Shown here piece by piece: positions 19,554-28,713 of a stretch of 64,000 nucleotides of DNA. Under the pieces are notes generated by a model. That model did no database searches. It saw only the letters and a program-made list of their open reading frames with translations, and had not been told where the DNA came from. A program made the position numbers and the translations under genes. The first letter of the stretch is position 1, and each line of letters begins with the position of its first letter. The DNA comes from Acidovorax sp. NB1 (GTDB taxonomy: Bacteria > Pseudomonadota > Gammaproteobacteria > Burkholderiales > Burkholderiaceae_C): NCBI RefSeq assembly GCF_005405905.1, contig NZ_BJHU01000013.1, positions 124,001-188,000 of the forward strand. The letters are read 5' to 3'.

Positions 19554-20996
19554 ATGCCCACCAGCCGCCTTCCTTCCAACTGGATCCAGCATCGGTACCT
19601 GCCCCTGGTGGTGGGGGTGTGCAGCGGCGCGCTGGCCGCGCTGCTGGCCTGGGTGGTCATCGACATTTCGCACACCAAGGCCCGGGCCGAGATTGCGGCC
19701 CAGGCGCAAAGCCACCTGCTGCAGATCCGCGATCGGCTGGACCGGCAGCTGCAAAGCACCTTGTCGGTGCCTGAAACGGTGGCTGCCTTCATTGCCGCGC
19801 AGGGCAGCATGGCGCCCGACATCTTTGCCACCGTGGTCGGCCGCCTGCTGGAGCACCAGCGCAACATCCGCAACCTGGCGCTGGCGCCCGACAACGTGAT
19901 CGCCGACGTGTATCCGCGCGTGGGCAACGAGCGCGCCATCGGCCTGCGCTACCTGGACAATCCACAGCAGCGCGGCGCCGTGGAGCGGGCCATCCAGTCC
20001 CGCCGCACGGTGGTGGCGGGCCCCATCCCCCTGGTGCAAGGGGGGCTGGGCATCATCAGCCGCACGCCCGTGTTTCTGGCCCACCCGCCCGAGCGGCCGC
20101 CCGTGGGCGGGCCGCAGTACTGGGGCATCGTGTCGCTCACGGTCAATGCCGACACCCTGTTTGCCGACGTGGGGCTCAACTCCGAGCAGATGGGCTTTCA
20201 GGTGGCGGCGCGGGGCCTGGACGCCATGGGCGCGCAGGGCGCAGTATTTGTGGGTCGCCCCCAGCTGTTTGACGAAGCCCCGGCCACGCTCGATGTGCCG
20301 CTGCCCGGTGGCGGCAGCTGGATTCTGGGGGCTGTGCCCACGGGCGGCTGGGGCGCCGCAGGCCGTGCGCCCGCATTGGTGGTGATGCTGGCCTATGCCT
20401 TTGCGCTGGTGCTGGGTCTGCTGAGTGCGCGGCTGGTGCGGGCGCACCAGCAGGTGCTGGCCCTGGCCAGCCACGACCGCCTCACGGGGCTGCCCAACCG
20501 GCGCCTGTTTGAAGACCGCCTGTCGCAAGCCGTGCTGGCGGCCTACCGCGACCACCGCGCCGGTGCGCTGCTGCTGGTGGACCTGGATGGCTTCAAGGCC
20601 GTCAACGACAGCCTGGGCCATGGCAGTGGCGACCAGGTGCTGGTGCGTGTGGCGCAGCGCCTGACGGGGCTGGCGCGCGCCAGCGACACGGCGGCCCGCC
20701 TGGGGGGCGATGAATTTGCGCTGGTGCTCAACGCCGTGGCCTCGCCCGAGGCCGCCATGGAGCAGGCGCACAAAGTGCTGGCGGCGCTGGTGGCGCCCAT
20801 CGGGCTCGACAACGGCCAGCATGTGCTCACGGGGGCCAGCATCGGTGTGGCGCTGTTCCAGGGCCCGGCGGTGGAGTCCCTGTCCGCGCTGATGGACCGT
20901 GCGGACCGCGCGCTCTACGCCAGCAAACATGGCGGCAAGGGCCAGGCCACGCTGGCCGATGCACCGGCGGGCGGTGCCACGGCGCAGCCGGGCTGA
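19554..20996 (+). CDS. Membrane diguanylate cyclase with periplasmic sensor (CHASE-like)
   Basis: A predicted cyclic-di-GMP synthase, 480 residues. The first membrane segment is about residues 12-34 (YLPLVVGVCSGALAALLAWV). A periplasmic sensor of ~240 residues follows, of CHASE type, with a second membrane segment near residues 265-290. The C-terminal GGDEF domain has DRLTGLPNRRLF and the active site GGDEF. The inhibitory RxxD (RASD) lies five residues before it, so feedback control by product is likely. The ATG at 19554 follows a CTTCTTTTCCC stretch with no strong binding site. Confidence 0.93.
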   Translation: MPTSRLPSNWIQHRYLPLVVGVCSGALAALLAWVVIDISHTKARAEIAAQAQSHLLQIRDRLDRQLQSTLSVPETVAAFIAAQGSMAPDIFATVVGRLLEHQRNIRNLALAPDNVIADVYPRVGNERAIGLRYLDNPQQRGAVERAIQSRRTVVAGPIPLVQGGLGIISRTPVFLAHPPERPPVGGPQYWGIVSLTVNADTLFADVGLNSEQMGFQVAARGLDAMGAQGAVFVGRPQLFDEAPATLDVPLPGGGSWILGAVPTGGWGAAGRAPALVVMLAYAFALVLGLLSARLVRAHQQVLALASHDRLTGLPNRRLFEDRLSQAVLAAYRDHRAGALLLVDLDGFKAVNDSLGHGSGDQVLVRVAQRLTGLARASDTAARLGGDEFALVLNAVASPEAAMEQAHKVLAALVAPIGLDNGQHVLTGASIGVALFQGPAVESLSALMDRADRALYASKHGGKGQATLADAPAGGATAQPG

Positions 20997-21002
20997 CCGG
21001 CA

Positions 21003-21022
21003 GGGGTGTGCGCTGGCACCCC
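21003..21022. terminator. Possible bidirectional terminator hairpin
   Basis: GGGGTG and CACCCC arms enclose an eight-base loop in the short gap between the convergent diguanylate cyclase and ferritin-like genes. No T-run on the plus strand. Confidence 0.35.
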
Positions 21023-21032
21023 CCTTGGTTCG

Positions 21033-21635
21033 TCAGTGCAGGGCCACCTGGGGTTCGCTGCGGGGCGCGCCGCCTAGGCCCATCTTCTTGCCCGTTTCGG
21101 GTGGTGGCAGCACGGCGGGCAGGCCCAGCGCCTGGATGGCCAGTTCGCGGTGCCAGCCCTGGATGTGCTGCAGGTGGTGCTCCTCGTTTTTCTCCACGGC
21201 CTTGTGGGCGGCCTTCAGCGTCTGACCCACGTCGCCCACGGCCACCCGGGCCACCCGGCCCAGCAGCTCCCAGTTGGCGTGGTCCTTGGTTTCGGCGTGC
21301 AGCACACATTCGCAGGCCACGCGCTGGGCGGTGTCCGGGTCGCTGGTGCGCTGAGCGGTCTCGATGGCTTGCACCCAGGCGTCGCCCAGTTGCCGGACCA
21401 CGGCCCGCGCGGCCGTGGGGGCCTGCGGGTCCAGGCCCAGTGCGTCGCACATGCGGCGCACCACACCCTGGTGCGCCTGGCTGTCCCTCAGGTAGCCCTG
21501 CCATTCTTTCTTCAGGGCGGGGTGGTGGGCGCAGGCAAGGGCGGCGCGGTACACCCGCTCGCCGACCTGTTCGGTCTCCATCATCTGCAGCACCAGTTCA
21601 TCCAGCTGGTGGCTGTCGTAATGCACGCGGTTCAT
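21033..21635 (-). CDS. Ferritin-like helical protein, function unknown
   Basis: A 200-residue, mainly helical cytosolic protein starting MNRVHYDSHQLDELVL. Acidic and histidine residues recur in helices (MMETEQVGERVYRAAL, LRDSQAHQGVVRRM, LHAETKDHANWELL, KNEEHHLQHIQGWH) in a spacing that suits a di-iron four-helix bundle. The exact family was not recognised. The ATG at 21635 has AAGGAG upstream on the minus strand; the longer open frame upstream runs through the A2M promoter region and is not supported. Confidence 0.65.
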   Translation of the reverse strand: MNRVHYDSHQLDELVLQMMETEQVGERVYRAALACAHHPALKKEWQGYLRDSQAHQGVVRRMCDALGLDPQAPTAARAVVRQLGDAWVQAIETAQRTSDPDTAQRVACECVLHAETKDHANWELLGRVARVAVGDVGQTLKAAHKAVEKNEEHHLQHIQGWHRELAIQALGLPAVLPPPETGKKMGLGGAPRSEPQVALH

Positions 21636-21947
21636 GGCATCTCCTTGCAGTGGGATTGGCGTGGGCCGCGCGCTAGGCAGGGGGAGGGCCGCGCAACGCA
21701 GCAGCTTGGAACAGGTTTTTGCCAGTGTGCGCACTTTGGGCGGGCCTGTCCATCGGGGGAAAAGCCCGATGGCTACCCCGGCAGACTGCATTGCAGCCCC
21801 TATACGTAAGCGCTTGCAACGCTGCGTTGGCCCAGGTGCCGTTTTGTTACGCTCGCAGGTCGCGCCAATCCCCTTCCCCGCGCGGGGGCACTGGGGACGC
21901 CTGCCCTGGGCAGCCCGACAGGCTCCCAGTTCCTTCGGAGGGGAAAA
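21636..21947. promoter_or_regulatory. Divergent promoter region, 312 bases
   Basis: Separates the ferritin-like gene from the alpha-2-macroglobulin gene. The only marked structures are CCCCGCGCGGGG (21876-21887) and the GGAGG ribosome-binding site at about 21939. No gene or clear operator was found. Confidence 0.4.
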
Positions 21948-24900
21948 ATGAACAAGAAACAATGGATGCTGGCGGTCAGCCTGTCGCTGGTGGCCTGGGG
22001 GGCGCAGGCCCTGCAGATCAGCAGCTTCTCGCCGCAGGGCGAGGTGGCGCGTGTGCGCCAGGTGGTGGCCAAGTTCGATGCCGCTGCGGTCAATTTTGGC
22101 GACCCCAAGGCTCCCGCGCCCCTGAGCCTGAGCTGCAGCGACGCCAACGCCGCCAAAGGCACGGGCCGCTGGACGGGCGAGCGGGAATGGGTGTTTGACT
22201 TCGAGCGCGACCTGCCGCCCGGCGTGCGCTGCACGGCCACCGTCAAGATGGGGTTCAAATCGGCCCTTGGCGCTGAGCTGACGGGCACAAAAAGCTATCA
22301 ATTCAATAGCGGTGGCCCGTTTGTGCAGGTCATCCGCCCCAACCCCTACGAACAGATCGACGAAGAACAGTTCTTCGTGCTGCAGCTCAACGGCCCTGCC
22401 ACCGTGGCCAGCGTGCAGGAGCATGTGTGGTGCACTGCCGAGGGAGTGGGCGAGCGCATTCCCGTGCGCTTGATCGAGGGTGCGCAACGCGCCGAAATCC
22501 TCAAGGCGCTGGGCCTGGAGAAAAGCGCGCAGCAGGATCCGCTGCAGTACGCCACCCTGGCCTGCAACCGGCGCTTCACCTCGGGCTCGCGCATGCAGAT
22601 CGTGTTTGGCAAGGGGGTGGTCACGCCCAGCGGGGTGCCCAACACGGTAGAAAAGCGCTTTGACTTCAAGGTGCGCGAGCCGTTCTCGGCCGAGTTCAGC
22701 TGCGAGCGCGAGAACGCGCAGGCCGCCTGTCTGCCCATCCGGCCCCTGCAGCTGTCCTTCAACACGCCGGTGCCGCGCAGCCTGGCCACGGCCATCCGCC
22801 TCAAGTCGGCCAAGGAAACCCTCAAGCCCCAGACCGATGGCGGCATCGAAAGCCAGAAGGGCGATGCGCTGGTCAACAGCGTGCAGTTTGCCGCGCCCCT
22901 GGCCGAGAACACGGCCTTCACGCTGGAGCTGCCCAAGGATTTCAAGGACGCCTCGGGCCGCCCGCTGCGCAATGCAGACAACTTCCCGCTCAAGGTGTCC
23001 ACCGGCGGCATGCCGCCCCTGGCCAAATTTGCAGCGGCGCCGTTTGGCATCGTCGAGCGTTTTGCCGAAGGCCCCGCATCAGACAACCCGCCCGCGCTGC
23101 TGCCGGTGACCCTGCGCAATGTGGAGGCCGCCCTGCGCGTGCAGGGCCTGCAGCCGGGCACGCCCGGTGCAGCGGCACCGGCAGGCAAGGTCAGCACGCT
23201 CCAGCCCGGCACCGATGCCGAGATCATTGCGTGGTTCCGCAAGGTCAAGCGCTATGACAACTACGTGGTGGACCGCAAGCAGGCCCGCCAGGACGTGACC
23301 GGCCCGCTGCCCAAGGTGCTGGACGACGACCGCAGCCATGTGCAGACACGCATGCTGTCGCTGCTGGCGGGCAAGGGTGGCGTGAAGACGCTGGACCTGC
23401 CCAAACCATCGAGCAACGACCCGCGCCCATTCGAGGTGGTGGGCATTCCGCTCTCGCCCGGCTTTCATGTGGTGGAGATCGCATCGCAAAAACTCGGCGC
23501 CTCGCTGCTGGACGACCGCCATGGCGAAGGCCGCACGATGTACGTGCGCACCTCGGCCCTGGTGACCAACCTGGGCGTGCATTTCAAGCTGGGCCGCGAG
23601 AACGCGCTGGCCTGGGTGACCACGCTGGACAAGGGCCAGCCCGTGCAGGGCGCCAAGGTGCGCGTGTCCGACTGCCGGGGCAACGAGGTGGGCACCGCCA
23701 CCACCGACGCCCAGGGTGTGGCCCGGATCGAGGGGCTGTCGCCCGAGGCACCCACCTGCAGCGGCGATGACTGGACCCAGGCCTATTTCGTGAGCGCACG
23801 CTCCAAGGGGGCAGACGGCGTGGAAGACATGGCCTTCACCTGGAGCGACTGGCAGCGTGGCATCGAGCCCTGGCGCTTCAACGTGCCCACGCACACCGGC
23901 CCGCGCCCTACCGAGCGGGCCCACACCATTTTCGACCGCACCCTGCTGCGCGCAGGCGAAACCGTGTCGATGAAACATGTGCTGCGCACCGAAACCCGCA
24001 AGGGCTTTGGCCTGCCCAAGGAGCGGCCCGAGACCCTGGTGATCACCCACCTGGGCAGCGGCCAGCAGTTCACCCAACCGCTGGCCTGGCGCGACACCGC
24101 CACCGGCGGCCTCAGTGCGCAAAGCAGTTTTGCCATTCCGCCTGCGGCCAAGCTGGGCGTTTACCAGGTGGAGCTGCGTAACGATGCGGACAACGAACGC
24201 AGCTTCAGCTCGGGCGAGTTCCGGGTCGAGGAGTTCCGCCTGCCGGTGCTGGAAGGCCGCATCGCGCCTGCCGACAAGAAGGCGCTGGTGCGCGTGCGCT
24301 CCGTGCCCACCGATGTGCAGATCAACTACGTGGCCGGTGGCGGCGCGGCCAACCTGCCGGTGCGCGTGTCGGCCATGGTGCGCGGCAAGTCGCTGAACTT
24401 CAGCGACTACGAGGCGTTCAGCTTCACCCCCCCGCGCAAGCGCGACCAGTCCAACGCCAACAGCGATGACGAGGAGGCCACGGCCAGCCAGGATGCGCGC
24501 GTGATTGCCGACAAGCTGCCGCTCACGCTCAACAAGGACGGCGCGGGCAAGGTCACCATTGACAACGTGCCCCAGGCGCGCCAGCCGCAGGAGCTGGTGA
24601 TGGAAGCCACCTACGCCGACCCCAACGGCGAGGTGCAGACCCTGCGCAGCACACAAACCCTGTGGCCCGCCGGTGTGGTGGCAGGCATCAAGACCGAGGG
24701 CTGGGTGTCGGCCCGCCAGAAGATCCGCTTCCAGGCGCTGGCGCTGCAGCACACCGGCAAGCCCGCGCCTGACGTCGCGCTGCAGGTGCAGGCGATTGCG
24801 CGCATCACCACCACCACGCGCAAGCGCATGGTGGGCGGCTTCTACAGCTACGACAACCAGACCGAAACCAAGGACCTGGGCACGCTGTGCAGCGGCAAGA

Positions 24901-27900
24901 GTGATTCGCGCGGCCTGCTGCTGTGCGAGTCCAAACTCGACGAGGCGGGCGAGGTGGAACTGGTGGTGACGGCCACCGACAAGGACGGCAACACCAGCGT
25001 GGCCGCATCGTCGGTGTGGGTCACGCGCCAGGGCGAGCTGTGGTTTGGCGGCGAAGACCACGACCGCATCGACCTGCTGCCCGAGAAGAAGAGCTACCAG
25101 CCCGGCGAGACCGCCAAGTTCCAGGTGCGCATGCCCTTCCGCTTTGCCACGGCCCTGGTGGCGGTGGAGCGCGAAGGCATCATCGACACGCAGGTGGTGC
25201 AGCTCAACGGGCAGGACCCCACGGTGAGCCTCAAGATCCAGCCCGAGTGGGGGCCCAACGTGTACGTGAGCGTGCTGGCCCTGCGCGGCCGCCTGCGCGA
25301 GGTGCCTTGGTACAGCTTCTTCACCTGGGGCTTCAAGTCGCCGCGTGAGTGGTGGACCTCATTCTGGTACGAAGGCCGTGAATACCAGGCGCCCACGGCG
25401 CTGGTGGACCTCTCCAAGCCCGCGTACCGCCTGGGCCTGGCCGAGATTCGCGTGGGCACGCAGGCCCACCAGATTGACGTGAAGGTGCAGGCCGACAAGG
25501 AAAGCTATGCCGTGCGCGGCAAGGCGCAGGTCACCATCACGGCGACCCTGCCGGGTGGCAAGCCCGCCGCTAATGCCGAAGTGGCTGTGGCCGCCGTGGA
25601 CCAGGCGCTGCTGGAGCTGATGCCCAACAACAGCTGGAACCTGCTCGAAGCCATGCTCCAGCGCCGCAGCTGGGGGGTGGAGACATCGACCGCGCAGATG
25701 GAAATCATCGGGCGCCGCCACTATGGCAAGAAGGCCGTGCCCGCCGGTGGTGGCGGTGGCAAGGCGCAGACGCGCGAGCTACTCGACACGTTGTTGCTGT
25801 GGGAGCCCGCGCTCAAGCTCGACGCCAATGGCCAGGCCAAGGTGACGGTGCCGCTCAACGATGCGCTGACCACCTTCAAGATCGTGGCCGTGGCCGATGC
25901 GTCCACCGGCCTGTTTGGCACCGGCAGCACCAGCATCCGCGCCACGCAGGATTTGCAGATCATCAGCGGCCTGCCGCCCCTGGTGCGCGAGGACGACCAG
26001 TTCCGCGCCCAGATCACGCTGCGCAATACCACCAAGGCGGCGATGAAGGTGGAGGTGGCCCCCCGCGCCACGCTGCTGGAGCTGAAGCCGCAGACCATCG
26101 ACATCCCGGCCGGAGAGGCGCGCGAGGTGTCGTGGAACGTGACCGCACCCGCCCAGCTCGCGCAGACCCGCACCCAGGCCATCCTGTGGGAGATCGAGGC
26201 CAAGGACACTGTCAGCGGCGCGCGCGACGCGCTCAAGGCCAGCCAGAAGCTCATCCCGGCCGTGCCGCTCACGGTGCAGCAGGCCACGCTGGTGCAGGTG
26301 GATGGCAGCTTCAATCTGGACGTGAACCCGCCTGCTGATGCTTTGCCCGGACGGGGCGGCCTCAAGCTGGCGCTGCAGCCCAAGCTGGCCGAAGGGCTGC
26401 CCGGCGTACGCGACTGGTGGGCCCGCTACCCGTTTGCCTGCCTGGAGCAAAAGACCAGCAAGGCCGTGGGCCTGCGCGATGGTGCGTTGTGGCAGACGGT
26501 GGTGGCGCAGCTGCCCAACTACCTTGACAGCGACGGCCTGGCCAACTACTTCCCGCCGCGCGATGGCGATGCCAACCGGGGCAGCGACACGCTCACCGCC
26601 TACGTGCTGGCCGCCACGCACGAGGCCGCCGCCATCAACCCCGCCTTTGCGCTGCCCGACGATGTGCGCGCCCCCATGGAGCGCGGTCTGATCGCCTTCA
26701 TCGAAGGCCGCATCGAGCGCAGCTTCTGGAGCCCGCGCAAGGACCTGGACATGCGTAAGCTCGCCGCCATCGAGGCGCTGTCGCGCTACGGCAAGGCCCA
26801 GGGCCGCATGGTGAGCAGCATCACCGTGGCGCCCAACCAGTGGCCCACGCACGCGGTGATCGACTGGGTGAATGTCTTGAAGCGCGTGGCCGATGTGCCG
26901 CAGCGCGACCAGCGCCTGGCCGAAGCCATGCAGGTGCTGCGTGCACGCCTGTCGTTCCAGGGCACCAAGCTCATCTTCAGCACCGAGCAGGACGACTATT
27001 GGTGGTGGCTGATGCAAAACGGCGATGTGAACACCGCGCGCCTGATGCTGGCCGTGATGGACGACCCCAGCTGGAAGGACGACATGGGCCGCCTGGCCAA
27101 TGGCTTCATCGGCCGCCAGAAGGCGGGCGCCTGGCACACCACCACGGCCAACCTGTGGGGTGGGCTGGCGCTGGAAAAATTCAGTGCCAAGTTCGAGGCG
27201 GTGCCAGTCTCCGGCACCACCAAGGCCAGCATGGGTGGCAACACCGCCAGCGTGGACTGGAGCAAGGTCGAGCGTGTGAAGACCAGCGACCTGACCGGCG
27301 CGCCCCACCAGGGCACCTGGTTCGGCGCCCCTGCATCGCCGGGCAACCTCAAGAACAACGGCATGTTCCTGCCTTGGACATCCGCTGCTGGCAAAACCGG
27401 TGGTAAGGAGCAGCTGGCTGTCGCGCACCAGGGCCCCGGCAAGCCCTGGCTCACACTGCAGTCGGTGGCCGCCATCCAGCTCAAGGCGCCGTTTGCGGCA
27501 GGTTATGCCATCACCAAGACCATCACGCCCGTGGAGCAGGCCAACAAGTCGCTGCCAGCAGGCCAGTACACGCGCGGCGACGTGCTGCGCGTGACGCTGG
27601 AAGTCAACGCCAGCGCCGACATGACCTGGGTGGCCATCACCGACCCCGTCCCGGGCGGCGCCACCATCCTGGGCAGCGGCCTGGGCCGCGACTCCGCCAT
27701 CGCCACGCAGGGCGAAAAGGCGCGCACCGGCCCCGGCTGGCCCGCGTTTGAGGAGCGCAGCTTCGAGTCCTTCCGCAGCTACTACGAGTACCTGCCCAAG
27801 GGCACTGTCAAGATGGAATACACCGTGCGCCTGAACAACGTGGGCGACTTCGCGCTGCCCCCGAGCCGTGTCGAGGCGATGTACGCGCCCGAGATGTTTG

Positions 27901-27944
27901 GCGAGTTTCCCAACGCGCGGGTGAAGGTCGAAGCGGCGAAGTAA
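21948..27944 (+). CDS. Bacterial alpha-2-macroglobulin (thioester type)
   Basis: A very large (1998 residues) periplasmic protease-trapping protein, analogue of E. coli YfhM/ECAM. It has an N-terminal signal peptide ending GAQA. The macroglobulin domains occupy the first ~1150 residues, then the bait region and the alpha-2-macroglobulin domain (LLLWEPALKLDANGQAKV, LTTFKIVAVAD). The thioester motif CLEQ is present at Cys1498 in YPFACLEQKTSKAVG, so it should be able to link covalently to attacking proteases. Unlike E. coli ECAM there is no lipobox cysteine after the signal. PbpC is encoded downstream, the usual partner. GGAGG precedes the ATG. Confidence 0.95.
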   Translation: MNKKQWMLAVSLSLVAWGAQALQISSFSPQGEVARVRQVVAKFDAAAVNFGDPKAPAPLSLSCSDANAAKGTGRWTGEREWVFDFERDLPPGVRCTATVKMGFKSALGAELTGTKSYQFNSGGPFVQVIRPNPYEQIDEEQFFVLQLNGPATVASVQEHVWCTAEGVGERIPVRLIEGAQRAEILKALGLEKSAQQDPLQYATLACNRRFTSGSRMQIVFGKGVVTPSGVPNTVEKRFDFKVREPFSAEFSCERENAQAACLPIRPLQLSFNTPVPRSLATAIRLKSAKETLKPQTDGGIESQKGDALVNSVQFAAPLAENTAFTLELPKDFKDASGRPLRNADNFPLKVSTGGMPPLAKFAAAPFGIVERFAEGPASDNPPALLPVTLRNVEAALRVQGLQPGTPGAAAPAGKVSTLQPGTDAEIIAWFRKVKRYDNYVVDRKQARQDVTGPLPKVLDDDRSHVQTRMLSLLAGKGGVKTLDLPKPSSNDPRPFEVVGIPLSPGFHVVEIASQKLGASLLDDRHGEGRTMYVRTSALVTNLGVHFKLGRENALAWVTTLDKGQPVQGAKVRVSDCRGNEVGTATTDAQGVARIEGLSPEAPTCSGDDWTQAYFVSARSKGADGVEDMAFTWSDWQRGIEPWRFNVPTHTGPRPTERAHTIFDRTLLRAGETVSMKHVLRTETRKGFGLPKERPETLVITHLGSGQQFTQPLAWRDTATGGLSAQSSFAIPPAAKLGVYQVELRNDADNERSFSSGEFRVEEFRLPVLEGRIAPADKKALVRVRSVPTDVQINYVAGGGAANLPVRVSAMVRGKSLNFSDYEAFSFTPPRKRDQSNANSDDEEATASQDARVIADKLPLTLNKDGAGKVTIDNVPQARQPQELVMEATYADPNGEVQTLRSTQTLWPAGVVAGIKTEGWVSARQKIRFQALALQHTGKPAPDVALQVQAIARITTTTRKRMVGGFYSYDNQTETKDLGTLCSGKSDSRGLLLCESKLDEAGEVELVVTATDKDGNTSVAASSVWVTRQGELWFGGEDHDRIDLLPEKKSYQPGETAKFQVRMPFRFATALVAVEREGIIDTQVVQLNGQDPTVSLKIQPEWGPNVYVSVLALRGRLREVPWYSFFTWGFKSPREWWTSFWYEGREYQAPTALVDLSKPAYRLGLAEIRVGTQAHQIDVKVQADKESYAVRGKAQVTITATLPGGKPAANAEVAVAAVDQALLELMPNNSWNLLEAMLQRRSWGVETSTAQMEIIGRRHYGKKAVPAGGGGGKAQTRELLDTLLLWEPALKLDANGQAKVTVPLNDALTTFKIVAVADASTGLFGTGSTSIRATQDLQIISGLPPLVREDDQFRAQITLRNTTKAAMKVEVAPRATLLELKPQTIDIPAGEAREVSWNVTAPAQLAQTRTQAILWEIEAKDTVSGARDALKASQKLIPAVPLTVQQATLVQVDGSFNLDVNPPADALPGRGGLKLALQPKLAEGLPGVRDWWARYPFACLEQKTSKAVGLRDGALWQTVVAQLPNYLDSDGLANYFPPRDGDANRGSDTLTAYVLAATHEAAAINPAFALPDDVRAPMERGLIAFIEGRIERSFWSPRKDLDMRKLAAIEALSRYGKAQGRMVSSITVAPNQWPTHAVIDWVNVLKRVADVPQRDQRLAEAMQVLRARLSFQGTKLIFSTEQDDYWWWLMQNGDVNTARLMLAVMDDPSWKDDMGRLANGFIGRQKAGAWHTTTANLWGGLALEKFSAKFEAVPVSGTTKASMGGNTASVDWSKVERVKTSDLTGAPHQGTWFGAPASPGNLKNNGMFLPWTSAAGKTGGKEQLAVAHQGPGKPWLTLQSVAAIQLKAPFAAGYAITKTITPVEQANKSLPAGQYTRGDVLRVTLEVNASADMTWVAITDPVPGGATILGSGLGRDSAIATQGEKARTGPGWPAFEERSFESFRSYYEYLPKGTVKMEYTVRLNNVGDFALPPSRVEAMYAPEMFGEFPNARVKVEAAK
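22294..22310 (+). repeat. GCTA-N9-TAGC-type repeat core inside the A2M gene
   Basis: GCTATCAATTCAATAGC has the same 17-base dyad form as the heads of the copies at 14638, 30722 and 33507. Only the core is recognisable. It codes for part of KSYQFNSGG in frame. Confidence 0.45.
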
Positions 27945-27998
27945 TTCGCTGTTGCACCACATGCATCTTCAGCCACCCCAACCCGCTCCATCACGGCC

Positions 27999-28367
27999 AT
28001 GAGCCTCAGCGTATTTGTCGAGCTGCGGTTCTGGCTGCTGGTGGTGTTTTCGGTGGTGCTGCCCGTGGGCATCTATGCGCTGCTGTTGGCCACCCGGTCC
28101 ATCTCGCGCATGGCGGTGTTGGGCTTTGGCGTGGCGCTGGTGCTGATTGCGGGGGTGGACGTGTACCTGCTGCAGTCGCTCGCGTCGCTGGCCAAGACAA
28201 CGCCGTCGCTGGCGGACGACGCGGTGTTCCTCTCCGAACTCAGCATCGCGCTGTATGTGCTGCCTGTGGTGTTTGGTGGCATTGGCGTCAACCTGATGTC
28301 GCATGTGCTGCTGCGCCACCTGAGCGAGGCAGAAACCCGGTTTGACCGGGAGCATCCCGATGATTGA
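27999..28367 (+). CDS. Small three-helix membrane protein in the A2M-PbpC operon
   Basis: A 122-residue inner-membrane protein of unknown function with three predicted membrane segments: ~11-30 (FWLLVVFSVVLPVGIYALLL), ~38-58 and ~82-106. The tail HLSEAETRFDREHPDD is charged and probably cytoplasmic. It starts 54 bases after the alpha-2-macroglobulin stop, and its end overlaps the next gene by eight bases. Its position suggests a role with the A2M and PBP1C system, but no motif shows it. Confidence 0.8.
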   Translation: MSLSVFVELRFWLLVVFSVVLPVGIYALLLATRSISRMAVLGFGVALVLIAGVDVYLLQSLASLAKTTPSLADDAVFLSELSIALYVLPVVFGGIGVNLMSHVLLRHLSEAETRFDREHPDD

Positions 28368-28713
28368 ACGGTGGCGATCTCCCTTGCGCCCCGGGTGGTG
28401 CGCGGTGCTGGCTGGCACCCCCCTGGCCGCCCACGCTCATGGGCAGGAGGTGCTGGCCGTGGTGTACGCCCAGGCGGCGGTGGTGGGGGTGTGCCTGCTG
28501 CTGGTGTGGTGGGTGCCTGGGCTGCGCGCGGGCCGCTGGGCTGTGGCGCTGGGCTGCGGGGCCGGGGTGGTGCTGGCCTGGGCGCGAGTACTGGATTTGC
28601 CCCGCCAGTCCCACGCTGCCGAGACCATGGCCTGGATGGTGCTCTCGCCGCTGCTGGGCGCCGCCGGGGCCGTGCTCTGGGCCTGGGTGCGCCGAGGCCG
28701 CCATGGTCGCTGA
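28360..28713 (+). CDS. Small membrane protein in the A2M-PbpC operon
   Basis: A 117-residue protein starting MIERWRSPLRPGWC, with about three hydrophobic segments (EVLAVVYAQAAVVGVCLLLVWW, WAVALGCGAGVVLAWA, MVLSPLLGAAGAVLWAWV) and a basic C-terminus RRGRHGR. No family recognised. Its ATG overlaps the previous stop and its end overlaps the PbpC start by 11 bases, so the three genes are translationally coupled. Confidence 0.78.
   Translation: MIERWRSPLRPGWCAVLAGTPLAAHAHGQEVLAVVYAQAAVVGVCLLLVWWVPGLRAGRWAVALGCGAGVVLAWARVLDLPRQSHAAETMAWMVLSPLLGAAGAVLWAWVRRGRHGR

Noticed and set aside
25779-27962. A 727-codon open frame on the minus strand
   Set aside because: Antisense to the alpha-2-macroglobulin thioester region; shadow of a GC-rich gene.
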